Shown in pieces: positions 26,877 to 37,411 of a stretch of DNA of 64,000 nucleotides. The stretch covers positions 1 to 64,000 of the forward strand of contig NZ_BSSM01000010.1 of the NCBI RefSeq assembly GCF_030269125.1, read 5' to 3'. Numbering within the stretch: position 1 is the first letter of the stretch; every line of letters begins with the position of its first letter. A program made the position numbers and the translations under genes. Below the pieces are notes generated by a model, which worked only from the letters and a program-made list of their open reading frames with translations, did not search any database and was not told the origin of the DNA. This DNA is from Streptomyces hygroscopicus subsp. hygroscopicus (GTDB taxonomy: Bacteria > Actinomycetota > Actinomycetes > Streptomycetales > Streptomycetaceae).

Positions 26877-27566
26877 TCATGAGGACACGTGCGCGGGCGT
26901 ACGGTCCCAGTCCTCGGGGAGTGACGGTACCGCCCAGGACTCGTCCGGTCGCCACCCCGGCCAGCCTTCCGAGAACGGCGGCCCCCAGGCCTGGATCGCG
27001 GAGACCGCCGCCCGCCCGGCCGCCCGGACCCGTCCGGCGGTCTCCGCGGTCATCAGCCCGTCCCGCTGCGCCTGGGCGAACTCGTCCTCGTCCCGCCAGT
27101 GCCAACTGCGGTCCGGGCGCACGTCGATGTCCAGGAAGTGGTCCTCGGAGTCCACTCCGCCCGCCCAACGGGCCAGCGGCTCCTCCAGGTTGACGTACCA
27201 GTTCTTGAACCGCCAGCCCGGCTCCCAGAACAGCCACACCGACCAGGGGGTGCCCGGCTGGGCCAGCTTCAGCACGCCGGTGCCGAGCCAGCGGTCCCGC
27301 CGTACCGTGCGGGGCTTGGTGTAGCGGGACTCCAGCGGCTCGCGGTGCACCGGCGTGCCGTCGGCCAGGGCCGGCTTCACGCACTCGGTGCCGGGGGCCA
27401 GCCACACGGCGAGCAGTTCGGCGTCGTCGCGTACGACGGTGACGGGGCGCACGATGTGGAACCGTGTCCCGCCGTTCTCCCGGTAACGCCACAGGATCTG
27501 AGTCCCGGGCGCCCAGTACGCCGCAGGTCCCGCCGCCGCTCGCCGCATCGTTCCGTCGTCCTTCAT
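26877..27566 (-). CDS. DUF402 family protein
   Basis: A 229-residue protein with a DUF402 beta-barrel: YWAPGTQILWRYRENGGTRFHIVRPVTVVRDD, then WYVNLEEPL and DHFLDIDVRPDRSWHWRDEDEF. The acidic pattern D-x-x-L-D-(I/V) with W-K-D/R-D-E-D-E belongs to nucleoside-phosphate hydrolases of the YgaC/FomD type. The substrate is not known here. About 280 bases on its downstream side (26596-26876) show no gene. Confidence 0.8.
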   Translation of the reverse strand: MKDDGTMRRAAAGPAAYWAPGTQILWRYRENGGTRFHIVRPVTVVRDDAELLAVWLAPGTECVKPALADGTPVHREPLESRYTKPRTVRRDRWLGTGVLKLAQPGTPWSVWLFWEPGWRFKNWYVNLEEPLARWAGGVDSEDHFLDIDVRPDRSWHWRDEDEFAQAQRDGLMTAETAGRVRAAGRAAVSAIQAWGPPFSEGWPGWRPDESWAVPSLPEDWDRTPAHVSS

Positions 27567-27659
27567 GGGCAGATATTAGGTGCCGGGCGGGGCGGGCGCT
27601 GCGGCGCGGGTCACGGTTCCCCCGTGCGCGTGCGCGGTGGCCGGAAAGGCCGGCGGGGC

Positions 27660-29045
27660 CTAGGGACGCGTCATCCGCAGCACGTCCAGCGCCTCGTCCA
27701 GTTGCCGGACGGTCAGCTCGCCGCGTTCCACGTACCCGCCCTCCAGCACCACCTGACGGATCGTCTTGCGCTGCGCGAGCGCCTGCTTGGCGACCTTCGC
27801 GGCCTCCTCGTACCCGATGTACTTGTTCAGCGGGGTGACGACGGACGGCGACGACTCGGCGTACTCGCGGGCGCGTTCGCGGTCCGCGGTGATGCCGTCG
27901 ACGGTGCGGTCGGCCAGCAGCCGGGTGACGTTGGCGAGCAGCCGGATCGATTCCAGGACGTTCTTGGCGATGACCGGGAGCATCACGTTCAGCTCGAAGT
28001 TCCCGGCGGCGCCCGCGGTGGCGATCGTGGCGTCGTTGCCGACGACCTGCGCGGCGACCATCAGCACGGCCTCCGGCACCACCGGGTTGACCTTGCCCGG
28101 CATGATCGAGGAGCCCGGCTGGAGGTCGGGCAGCCGGATCTCGGCCAGGCCGGTGCGCGGGCCGGACGCCATCCAGCGCAGATCGTTGGCGATCTTCGTC
28201 AGCCCGACCGCGATGGTCCGCAGCTGCCCGCTGGTCTCCACGACGCCGTCCCGGGCGCCCTGCGCCTCGAAGTGGTCGCGGGCCTCGGTCAGCGGCAGCC
28301 CGGTGACGCGGGCGACCTCCTCGATGACGGCCGCGGAGAACCCGGGCGGGGTGTTGATGCCGGTGCCCACGGCGGTGCCGCCCAGCGGCAGCTCGGCCAG
28401 CCGGGGCAGCGAGGCGCGCAGCCGCTCGACGCCGTAGCGCACCTGGGCCGCGTACCCGCCGAACTCCTGGCCCAGCGTCACGGGCGTGGCGTCCATCAGA
28501 TGCGTGCGGCCCGACTTCACCACGTCGGCGAACTCCGCGCTCTTGCGCTCCAGCGCGGCGGCGAGGTGGTCGAGGGCCGGGATCAGGTCGTGGGTGACGG
28601 CGGCGGTGGCGGCGATGTGGAGGGAGGAGGGGAAGACGTCGTTGGACGACTGGGAGGCGTTGACGTGGTCGTTCGGATGCACCGGGCGCCCGAGCCGTTC
28701 GCTCGCCAGGGTCGCGACGACCTCGTTGGTGTTCATGTTGGACGAGGTGCCCGAACCGGTCTGGAAGACGTCGACCGGGAAGTGCTCGTCCCAGTCGCCC
28801 CGGGCGACCTCCTCGGCCGCCTCCTGGATCGCCTGGGCGACGTCCTCGTCCAGCACCCCGAGTTCCGCGTTCACCTTCGCCGCGGCAGCCTTGATCCGCG
28901 CCAGCGCCTCGATGTGCGCGCGCTCGATCCGCTGCCCCGACACGGGGAAGTTCTCCACGGCCCGCTGCGTCTGCGCCCGCCACTTGGCGCCGGCCGGCAC
29001 CCGGACCTCACCCATGGAGTCGTGCTCGATGCGGTATTCGTTCAT
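27660..29045 (-). CDS. fumC: Class II fumarate hydratase
   Basis: A 461-residue iron-independent fumarase interconverting fumarate and malate. Signature GSSIMPGKVNPV is present (the catalytic Ser loop), along with TGSGTSSNMNTNEV and the GRTHLMDATPVTLGQEF block. Start at MNEYRIEHDSMGEV is typical of the family. It lies on the same strand as a class I fumarase, separated by a hairpin, so the two have separate transcripts. Confidence 0.96.
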   Translation of the reverse strand: MNEYRIEHDSMGEVRVPAGAKWRAQTQRAVENFPVSGQRIERAHIEALARIKAAAAKVNAELGVLDEDVAQAIQEAAEEVARGDWDEHFPVDVFQTGSGTSSNMNTNEVVATLASERLGRPVHPNDHVNASQSSNDVFPSSLHIAATAAVTHDLIPALDHLAAALERKSAEFADVVKSGRTHLMDATPVTLGQEFGGYAAQVRYGVERLRASLPRLAELPLGGTAVGTGINTPPGFSAAVIEEVARVTGLPLTEARDHFEAQGARDGVVETSGQLRTIAVGLTKIANDLRWMASGPRTGLAEIRLPDLQPGSSIMPGKVNPVVPEAVLMVAAQVVGNDATIATAGAAGNFELNVMLPVIAKNVLESIRLLANVTRLLADRTVDGITADRERAREYAESSPSVVTPLNKYIGYEEAAKVAKQALAQRKTIRQVVLEGGYVERGELTVRQLDEALDVLRMTRP

Positions 29046-29079
29046 ACCGGGTACAGCGGGCGGGGGCGCGGGGTTGTTC

Positions 29080-29114
29080 CGGGGGTTGGGCCGTTGGACG
29101 CGGCCCAACCCCCG
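29080..29114 (-). terminator. Hairpin terminator after the class I fumarase
   Basis: A perfect 14-bp stem (29080-29093 with 29101-29114) with a 7-base loop, immediately downstream of the minus-strand gene ending at 29121. Confidence 0.85.
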
Positions 29115-29120
29115 TACGGG

Positions 29121-30815
<1,695 letters not shown>

Positions 30816-31015
30816 CTCAGCCCATTCCTCACTCTGACGGACGGTGCCCGCCGACGCTGGCGGGCCCCACCAGCGTAGAACCTGCCACCGACGGCGAACC
30901 TGTGAGGTAAGGCTCAGTGGCCGTGGGCCGGGACCCGGCGGGGCCGCCGTTCCGACACGCCCCGGGTCCTCCACACCCCTAGTCGCGATCTATCGCGTTT
31001 CGGTAGTCTGGTGCC

Positions 31016-31714
31016 GTGGACCTTCAGAAGCCCGCCCGTACCCAGGACGCCACCGCGAGCGTCGCCGCACTGCGCGCCTCGGACGCCGACCGCGACCGGG
31101 TCGCCGACATCCTCCGCGAGGCCCTCGCCGAGGGCCGGCTCACCGCCGACGAACACGCCGAGCGCGTGGACGGCGTGCTGAGCGCGAAGACGGTCGGCGA
31201 GCTGGAGGTCTTCATCCAGGACCTGCCGGCCGCCCACCAGCGCCCCTCCGGCCCCGGGTACGCCCCCGCGCCGCCGCGCCCCACGGACGACATACCCGCC
31301 GAGTCCGACGCCAACGTGGTGGCCGTCCTCAGCAGCGCGGTGCGCCGCGGCCGCCGGCGCGCCGGGCGCCGGCTGCACGCGTACGCGGTCTTCGGCAGCG
31401 TCGAGATCGACCTCAGCGAGGCGATCTTCGAGTACCAGCAGGTCGTGATCAGGGCGGTCTCCGTCTTCGGCGACATCCAGATCCGCGTCCCGGAGAACGT
31501 GTCGCTGCGCGGCAACGGTGGCGGCGTCCTCGGCAACTTCGAGGTGGCCGCCCTGGACTCGGCCGAGACCGACGCGCCGGTGGTCTACGTCGACGGCTGG
31601 GCCGTGCTCGGCAACGTGGAGGCCCGGCCCAGGCGCGGCAAGCTCGTCTCGGACATCCTGGAGCGGGTCCAGGACAAGGTCGAGCGGAGGTTGCGCAAAC
31701 GCCTGGACCGTTGA
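31016..31714 (+). CDS. DUF1707 and cell-wall-active-antibiotic-response-like protein
   Basis: A 232-residue protein. The N-terminal DUF1707 domain reads LRASDADRDRVADILREALAEGRLTADEHAERVDGVLSAKTVGELEVFIQDLP. After a Pro-rich linker, the C-terminal half repeats AVFGSVEIDLSEAIF then SVFGDIQIRVPENVSLRGNGGG, resembling the beta-helix of LiaF-like (DUF2154/DUF4097-type) proteins. The GTG start is directly after a promoter-like gap. The function is unknown; similar proteins respond to envelope stress in other bacteria. Confidence 0.8.
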   Translation: MDLQKPARTQDATASVAALRASDADRDRVADILREALAEGRLTADEHAERVDGVLSAKTVGELEVFIQDLPAAHQRPSGPGYAPAPPRPTDDIPAESDANVVAVLSSAVRRGRRRAGRRLHAYAVFGSVEIDLSEAIFEYQQVVIRAVSVFGDIQIRVPENVSLRGNGGGVLGNFEVAALDSAETDAPVVYVDGWAVLGNVEARPRRGKLVSDILERVQDKVERRLRKRLDR

Positions 31715-31833
31715 CGGTCGTGAACTCCCCGGCGATCGCGGGCGGTTGGGAACGCAGTGCATAGGCGCGCGTACAGCGGGTAGGCCTTGCTGCATCGTCT
31801 CTCGCTCGCGAAGCCGTCGTCAGGAGTAGACCC

Positions 31834-32211
31834 GTGCTGCAACCGCCGCATTCGTCCCTGCAGGTAGCTGCCGTACCGGCCCAGCGGGTGCCAGCGCGGG
31901 AGAGGGACCAGGACGCACCCTGGCACACCGAGGCCGTGTGCCGCCGCGACGAGGCGAGCCTGTTCTTCGCCCCGTCCAAGGAGCCGACCGCCGCCCGGCT
32001 GTCCCGCGAGGAGGCGGCCAAGCGCGTCTGCGCCCGCTGTCCGGTCATGGTCGAGTGCCGCGAACACGCCCTCCTCCAGCCCGAGCCCTACGGCGTCTGG
32101 GGCGGCCTGACGGCGGCCGAACGCCGCGTGGTCCTCGCCCGGCGCCGCCGCCGCGAACTGGACCTGAAGAAGGCGGCGCGGGTGACGGCGCAGGAGCGCA
32201 TAGCCGGCTAG
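31834..32211 (+). CDS. wblI: WhiB-like iron-sulfur regulator
   Basis: A 125-residue Wbl protein. Four Cys bind the [4Fe-4S] cluster: AVCRRDEASLFF, then KRVCARCPVMVECREHAL (C-x2-C-x5-C). GVWGGLTAAERR is the conserved turn, followed by a basic C-terminal DNA-binding tail (RRRRRELDLKKAARV). Its position next to glpX agrees with wblI of S. coelicolor as I remember it; the family is certain, the exact paralog less so. Confidence 0.85.
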   Translation: MLQPPHSSLQVAAVPAQRVPARERDQDAPWHTEAVCRRDEASLFFAPSKEPTAARLSREEAAKRVCARCPVMVECREHALLQPEPYGVWGGLTAAERRVVLARRRRRELDLKKAARVTAQERIAG

Positions 32212-32268
32212 CGCGTCCGGGAAGCGGGGCGGGGGCGCGGCGCGGGCCGACGCCGCCCGGAAAGCAGA

Positions 32269-32294
32269 AGCGCCCCCTCCGCACAGGGGGCGCT
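32269..32294. terminator. Hairpin terminator between wbl and glpX
   Basis: A perfect 10-bp stem (32269-32278 with 32285-32294) with a 6-base loop between convergent genes. Confidence 0.8.
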
Positions 32295-32307
32295 CGCGCT
32301 GCTCGAC

Positions 32308-33342
32308 CTACTTGGCTCGCTCGAAATCGATCGCGCTGTAGGCCCGCAGCTTGCTCAGCCGGTGCTCGGAGTCGATCCGCCGCACCGTGCCGGACTTCGA
32401 CCGCATCACGATCGACTCGGTGAGCGCGGTCTCCGACCGGTACCGCACACCCCGCAGCAGCTCGCCGTCGGTGATGCCCGTGGCGACGAAGAACACGTTC
32501 TCCCCGGCCACCAGGTCGTCCGTCGTGAGCACCCGGTCGAGGTCGTGCCCGGCGTCGATCGCCCGCTGCCGCTCCTCGTCGTCCTTGGGCCAGAGCTTGC
32601 CCTGGATCGTGCCGCCCAGGCACTTCACGGCACAGGCCGAGATGATGCCCTCCGGCGTGCCGCCGATGCCGAGCAGCAGGTCCACGCCCGTGCCCTCGCG
32701 CAGCGCGTAGACGGACCCGGCGACATCGCCGTCGGAGATCAGCTTGATGCGGGCGCCGGCGTCGCGGACCTCCTTGATCAGGCCCTCGTGCCGGGGCCGG
32801 TCCAGGATGACGACGGTGACGTCCTCCGGCGTGGCCTTCTTCGCCTTGGCGATGCGCCTGATGTTCACGGCGACCGGCGCGTCGATGTCCACGAAGTCCG
32901 CGGCCTCGGGGCCGGTGACCAGTTTGTCCATGTAGAACACGGCGGACGGGTCGAACATGGCGCCGCGCTCGGCGGCGGCCAGGACGGCGATCGCGTTCGG
33001 CATGCCCTTGGCGGTCAGCGTGGTGCCGTCGATCGGGTCGACGGCGATGTCGACCTCGGGGCCGGTGCCGTCACCGATGTGCTCCCCGTTGAAGAGCATC
33101 GGCGCCTCGTCCTTCTCGCCCTCGCCGATGACGACGACGCCGTTCATCGACACGGTGGAGACGAGGGACCGCATGGCACGCACCGCGGCGCCGTCGGCGC
33201 CGTTCTTGTCGCCGCGACCCACCCAGCGGCCGGCGGCCATCGCCGCGGCTTCGGTCACCCGGACGAGTTCCAGGGCGAGGTTGCGGTCGGGAGCCTCGGC
33301 AGGAACATCGAGTTCGGAGGGCAAGTGATGATTTTCGGTCAT
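32308..33342 (-). CDS. glpX: Class II fructose-1,6-bisphosphatase
   Basis: A 344-residue gluconeogenic phosphatase (GlpX family). Metal-binding and substrate residues appear in GEGEKDEAPMLFNGE, VDIAVDPIDGTTLTAKG and YALREGTGVDLLLGIGGTPEG. It hydrolyses fructose 1,6-bisphosphate to fructose 6-phosphate. It is divergent from the DUF4245 gene. Confidence 0.95.
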   Translation of the reverse strand: MTENHHLPSELDVPAEAPDRNLALELVRVTEAAAMAAGRWVGRGDKNGADGAAVRAMRSLVSTVSMNGVVVIGEGEKDEAPMLFNGEHIGDGTGPEVDIAVDPIDGTTLTAKGMPNAIAVLAAAERGAMFDPSAVFYMDKLVTGPEAADFVDIDAPVAVNIRRIAKAKKATPEDVTVVILDRPRHEGLIKEVRDAGARIKLISDGDVAGSVYALREGTGVDLLLGIGGTPEGIISACAVKCLGGTIQGKLWPKDDEERQRAIDAGHDLDRVLTTDDLVAGENVFFVATGITDGELLRGVRYRSETALTESIVMRSKSGTVRRIDSEHRLSKLRAYSAIDFERAK

Positions 33343-33468
33343 CGGGGCGCACCTTTCTGATACGGCGACGGCCGGATGAGGGTCTTGGCCATGACTCTAT
33401 CGTTAGGCAGACAAAATGAGCAGGGGACCCCACGGATGAGCGCTTGAGGCACCTGCGACGATAGGGAC

Positions 33469-34011
33469 GTGGCAGGTTCGAACGGCAAGCAGAAGACGGC
33501 CCGGGACATGATTCTCTCCCTGGCCCTGATCGGCATCGCGGCGGCGGTCGTCTACTTCCTCGCCATCCCGCACGACAATCACGCTCCCGACCTCAAGCGG
33601 GTCGACTACCGGGTCGAGCTGCTGACGGCCCGCCGGGCGGCGAGCTATCCGGTGGCGGGGCCCGAGGGACTGTCCGACGCCTGGAAGGCCACCTCCGTGA
33701 GCTACGACGGCGCGAACGGCGACTACTGGCACCTGGGTTTCCAGACCCCTGACGCCCAGTATGTCCAGATCGAGCAGTCGGCGCAGAAGCGGGCCTCCTT
33801 CATCGACCAGGCCAGCCAGGGCGCCAGGGCGACCAAGCGGACCGAGCGGATCGGCGGCCGTACCTGGACCCGCTACACCGGCGGCCGCTACGACGCCCTC
33901 GTCCTGGAGGGCACGCCCGGCTCGACCACCGTGGTCGCCGGCACCGCGTCGTTCACCGAGCTGACGAAGATGGCGTCGGCGCTGGAGATGCCGAAGACCT
34001 CCGCGTCGTGA
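33469..34011 (+). CDS. DUF4245 membrane-anchored protein
   Basis: A 180-residue protein with one N-terminal membrane helix (MILSLALIGIAAAVVYFLAI) and an extracytoplasmic domain characteristic of DUF4245 (VDYRVELLTARRAASYPVAGPEGL, SYDGANGDYWHLGFQTPDAQYVQIEQS). It is conserved next to glpX in actinobacteria. Function unknown. Start is the GTG that gives the short basic N-terminus before the helix. Confidence 0.85.
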   Translation: MAGSNGKQKTARDMILSLALIGIAAAVVYFLAIPHDNHAPDLKRVDYRVELLTARRAASYPVAGPEGLSDAWKATSVSYDGANGDYWHLGFQTPDAQYVQIEQSAQKRASFIDQASQGARATKRTERIGGRTWTRYTGGRYDALVLEGTPGSTTVVAGTASFTELTKMASALEMPKTSAS

Positions 34012-34038
34012 CACCCGGACCCCGCGCGCCGGGGCTCC

Positions 34039-34092
34039 GCGCACGACGGGAAGGGGCCCCCGGTGCCGCCGGGGCCCCTTCCCGTCGTGCGC
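34039..34092. terminator. Strong bidirectional hairpin terminator
   Basis: A perfect 22-bp stem (34039-34060 with 34071-34092) with a 10-base loop between the convergent DUF4245 and nitroreductase genes; the longest perfect stem I found in the window. Confidence 0.9.
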
Positions 34093-34104
34093 GGGGGCCC
34101 GGAC

Positions 34105-34695
34105 TCAGACGGTCGTGATGACGTCCTCGTACGCGAGACGCGGGGAACGCGGGTACGACGCGTCCGGACCCGGCTTGCCGATGTTGACCACCATCAGCGG
34201 GGTGTGGTCGTCGTCCAGGAACTCCTTGCGCAGGCCCTCCGGGTCGAACCCGGTCATCGGGCCGGCGGCCAGACCCGCGGCGCGCACGCCGACGATGAAG
34301 TAGGCGGCCTGCAACGCGGCGTTCAGCGCGGCCGAGCCCTCACGGACCGGTCGCTCGGAGAAGAAGGCGTCCTTGGCCGCGGGGAAGGCCGGGAACAGGG
34401 TCGGCAGCTCCTCGTGGAACTCGTTGTCCGCGGAGAGGATCGCGACCAGCGGGGCGCCGGCGGTCTTGGCCCGGTTGCCCTCGGCCATGTGCCGCACCAG
34501 GCGCTCGCGGGCCTCGGGGGAGCGGACCAGGGTGACGCGCAGCGGGGTCTGGTTGAAGGCGGTCGGGCCGTACTTGACCAGGTCGTAGATCGCCCGGACC
34601 TGCTCCTCGGTCACCGGCTCGTCGGTGAAGGTGTTCGCGGTGCGGGCCTCGCGGAACAGCAGGTCCTGGGCGGCGGGGTCAAGAACGAGAGACAT
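34105..34695 (-). CDS. Nitroreductase family protein (RutE/malonic-semialdehyde-reductase-like)
   Basis: A 196-residue flavoprotein. FREARTANTFTDEPVTEEQVRAIYDLVKYGPTAFNQTPLR carries the FMN-binding Arg and Asn, and GFDPEGLRKEFL and VVNIGKPG follow. These match the RutE/HadB subgroup. The start at 34695 follows GAGGAAGCC. It belongs to the conserved core and is about 10 kb from the nitration cluster, so I do not link it to that cluster. Confidence 0.88.
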   Translation of the reverse strand: MSLVLDPAAQDLLFREARTANTFTDEPVTEEQVRAIYDLVKYGPTAFNQTPLRVTLVRSPEARERLVRHMAEGNRAKTAGAPLVAILSADNEFHEELPTLFPAFPAAKDAFFSERPVREGSAALNAALQAAYFIVGVRAAGLAAGPMTGFDPEGLRKEFLDDDHTPLMVVNIGKPGPDASYPRSPRLAYEDVITTV

Positions 34696-34826
34696 CGTGG
34701 CTTCCTCGGGGATGCGTACGGTCCGCTCCGGGACCGCTGCTGACGGCATGACCCTACGCCCCATGAGGTTTAAAGTTCAACAAAATCGGGGCTGCGGTGA
34801 TCCAGCCCACAGCCCCGGCGCCGGCC

Positions 34827-35057
34827 CTACCGCTCGGCCTCCGTGTCTTCCGCCCCCTCCTCGGCGAGCGCCGCGTCCAGGCGGGCCCGCGCCCCCTCCA
34901 GCCAGCGCCGGCACACCTTGGCCAGCTCCTCGCCGCGCTCCCACAGCGCCAGGGACTCCTCCAGCGAGCTGCCGCCCGCCTCCAGCCGCCGTACGACCTC
35001 GATCAGCTCGTCCCGCGCCTGCTCGTACGAGAGGGTCTCTTCCGTCCTGCCGGTCAT
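34827..35057 (-). CDS. xseB: Exodeoxyribonuclease VII small subunit
   Basis: A 76-residue helical protein: SYEQARDELIEVVRRLEAGGSSLEESLALWERGEELAKVCR is the XseB family signature. Its ATG overlaps the xseA stop by 4 bp, so both subunits are made from one transcript. It binds several copies per XseA. Confidence 0.94.
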   Translation of the reverse strand: MTGRTEETLSYEQARDELIEVVRRLEAGGSSLEESLALWERGEELAKVCRRWLEGARARLDAALAEEGAEDTEAER

Positions 35058-36262
35058 TCGCCCACCTTCACCGTGAATTCTCCGTCGGCGACGCGCGCAC
35101 GCAGCGCCTCGCCCTCGCTCACCTCGCCCGGATCGCGCACCACGTGCCCGTCGGACCGCTGCAGCACCGCGTAGCCGCGTCTCAGCGTGGCCGCGGGGGA
35201 GAGGGCGACCACGCGCGCGCGTGTGTGCGTCAGCTCCGAGTCCGCGCGGTCCAGCAGATGGCCGAGGGTGCGCCGGCTCCGCTCGACCAGGGAGGTCACG
35301 TGATCGGCGCGCTCGTCGAGCATCCGGTGCGGATCCTCCATCGCGGGCCGGGCCAGCGCGTGCGCCAGGCCCCGCTCCTCGCGCTCCAGCAGCGCGCTGA
35401 CACAGCGCCGGGCGCGGTCCCGCAGCATCCGCACCCGCTCCAGCTCCTCGCCCACGTCCGGTACGACCTTCTTGGCCGCGTCGGTCGGGGTGGAGGCGCG
35501 CAGATCGGCGACGAGGTCGAGCAGCGGACTGTCCGGCTCGTGCCCGATCGCGGACACGACGGGAGTACGGCAGGCCGCCACCGCCCGCACCAGCTGCTCG
35601 TCGGAGAACGGCAGCAGGTCCTCGACGCTGCCGCCGCCGCGGGCGACGACGATGACGTCCACGTCCGGGAGCTCGTCCAGCTCCTTCACCGCCTGGACGA
35701 CCTGCGGGACGGCGTGCACGCCCTGCACGGGCACGTTGCGCACCTCGAAGCGGACGGCGGGCCAGCGGTGCCGCGCGTTCTCCAGCACGTCCCGCTCCGC
35801 GGCGGAGGCGCGGCCGCAGACCAGGCCGATCAGCTGCGGCAGGAACGGCAGCGGCTTCTTGCGCTCCGCCGCGAACAGCCCCTCGGCCGCGAGCGACTTC
35901 TTCAGCCGCTCCAGCCGGGCCAGCAGCTCGCCGACGCCGACCGGCCTCATCTCGGCGGCGCGCAGGGAGAGCTGGCCCCGCGGCGCGTACCACTCGGGCT
36001 TGGCCAGCACGAGGACGCGGGCGCCCTCGCCGACGACGTCCGCGACGGAGTCGAACACCTGCCGGTAGCAGGTCACGCTGACCGAGATGTCGTACGACGG
36101 GTCCCGCAGCGTCAGGAACACGACACCGGCGCCCGGCCGCCGCGACAACTGCGTGATCTGCCCCTCGACCCACACCGCGCCCAGCCGGTCGATCCATCCC
36201 CCGATCAGCCGGGAGACCTCACCGACCGGCAGGGGCGCCTCAGGGGTCGTCTTCAAAGCCAT
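35054..36262 (-). CDS. xseA: Exodeoxyribonuclease VII large subunit
   Basis: The 402-residue catalytic subunit. An N-terminal OB-fold (IGGWIDRLGAVWVEGQITQLSRRPGAGVVFLTLRD) binds single-stranded DNA. The catalytic domain has VIVVARGGGSVEDLLPFSDEQLVRAV with Asp and Arg of the active site. A C-terminal coiled coil binds XseB. The enzyme degrades single-stranded DNA from both ends. Confidence 0.95.
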   Translation of the reverse strand: MALKTTPEAPLPVGEVSRLIGGWIDRLGAVWVEGQITQLSRRPGAGVVFLTLRDPSYDISVSVTCYRQVFDSVADVVGEGARVLVLAKPEWYAPRGQLSLRAAEMRPVGVGELLARLERLKKSLAAEGLFAAERKKPLPFLPQLIGLVCGRASAAERDVLENARHRWPAVRFEVRNVPVQGVHAVPQVVQAVKELDELPDVDVIVVARGGGSVEDLLPFSDEQLVRAVAACRTPVVSAIGHEPDSPLLDLVADLRASTPTDAAKKVVPDVGEELERVRMLRDRARRCVSALLEREERGLAHALARPAMEDPHRMLDERADHVTSLVERSRRTLGHLLDRADSELTHTRARVVALSPAATLRRGYAVLQRSDGHVVRDPGEVSEGEALRARVADGEFTVKVGE

Positions 36263-36354
36263 GCGCCGAGCGTAATGGGCGGCACCGACACGGACGCCGG
36301 CCCCGCCGCCGGCAGCTGATCCCGGCGCACCGGCGCGCCCCCTACGATGGACCC

Positions 36355-37362
36355 ATGACCGCTTCGCCTCGCCGCCGTGTCCTGCTCGCCGCCCCCCGAG
36401 GCTACTGCGCCGGCGTGGACCGCGCCGTGATCGCCGTCGAGAAGGCCCTGGAGCAGTACGGCGCCCCGATCTACGTCCGGCACGAGATCGTCCACAACAA
36501 GTACGTCGTGCAGACCCTGGAGAAGAAGGGCGCCGTCTTCGTCGAGCGCACGGACGAGGTGCCCCCGGGCAACATCGTCATGTTCTCGGCCCACGGCGTC
36601 GCCCCCGTCGTCCACGAGGAGGCCGCGCAGGGGCGCCTCGCCACCATCGACGCCACCTGCCCGCTGGTCACCAAGGTCCACAAGGAAGCCGTCCGGTACG
36701 CGGGCGAGGACTACGACATCCTCCTCATCGGCCACGAGGGCCACGAGGAGGTCATCGGCACCTCCGGCGAGGCCCCCGACCACATCCAGCTGGTCGACGG
36801 CCCCGAGGACGTGGCCAAGGTCGAGGTCCGCGACCCCGAGCGGGTCGTGTGGCTGTCCCAGACCACCCTCTCCGTGGACGAGACGATGGAGACCGTCGAC
36901 GCCCTGAAGGCCAAGTTCCCGGGCCTCGTCTCCCCGCCGAGCGACGACATCTGCTACGCCACGCAGAACCGCCAGCTCGCGGTGAAGCAGATGGGCGCCG
37001 ATTCCGACCTGGTCATCGTCGTCGGCTCGCGCAACTCCTCCAACTCCAAGCGCCTGGTCGAGGTCGCGAAGCTGGCCGGCGCCCGCGACGCGCACCTGGT
37101 GGACTTCGCCCACGAGATCGACGAGAGCTGGCTGGAGGGCGTGACCACGGTCGGTGTCACCTCCGGCGCCTCCGTCCCGGACGTGCTGGTCGAGCAGGTC
37201 CTGGAATGGCTCGCCGAGCGCGGCTACGCGGACGTGGAGATCGTCAAGACCGCCGAGGAGTCCATCACCTTCTCGCTGCCCAAGGAGCTCCGCCGCGACC
37301 TGCGCGAAGAGGCGGCGAACCTGGTGGCCGAGCGCGGCGGATCGGGCGCAGCCGAGGCGTGA
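36355..37362 (+). CDS. ispH: 4-hydroxy-3-methylbut-2-enyl diphosphate reductase
   Basis: A 335-residue iron-sulfur enzyme (IspH/LytB), the last step of the MEP isoprenoid pathway. Cluster ligands are Cys in LAAPRGYCAGVDRAV, IDATCPLVTKVH and DDICYATQNRQLAV. Also visible is the FSAHGV motif with the substrate-binding His. It is transcribed away from xseAB; the gap of about 90 bases holds its promoter. Confidence 0.96.
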   Translation: MTASPRRRVLLAAPRGYCAGVDRAVIAVEKALEQYGAPIYVRHEIVHNKYVVQTLEKKGAVFVERTDEVPPGNIVMFSAHGVAPVVHEEAAQGRLATIDATCPLVTKVHKEAVRYAGEDYDILLIGHEGHEEVIGTSGEAPDHIQLVDGPEDVAKVEVRDPERVVWLSQTTLSVDETMETVDALKAKFPGLVSPPSDDICYATQNRQLAVKQMGADSDLVIVVGSRNSSNSKRLVEVAKLAGARDAHLVDFAHEIDESWLEGVTTVGVTSGASVPDVLVEQVLEWLAERGYADVEIVKTAEESITFSLPKELRRDLREEAANLVAERGGSGAAEA

Positions 37363-37411
37363 TCGCCGCTTCCCTGGCGTGACCGTCAGTGGCTCGTCGT
37401 AACGTGGGGCC

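Noticed and set aside
34105..34695. Linking the nitroreductase to nitro-group metabolism of the cluster
   Set aside because: It lies about 10 kb away among conserved core genes and has its own terminator, so proximity is coincidental.
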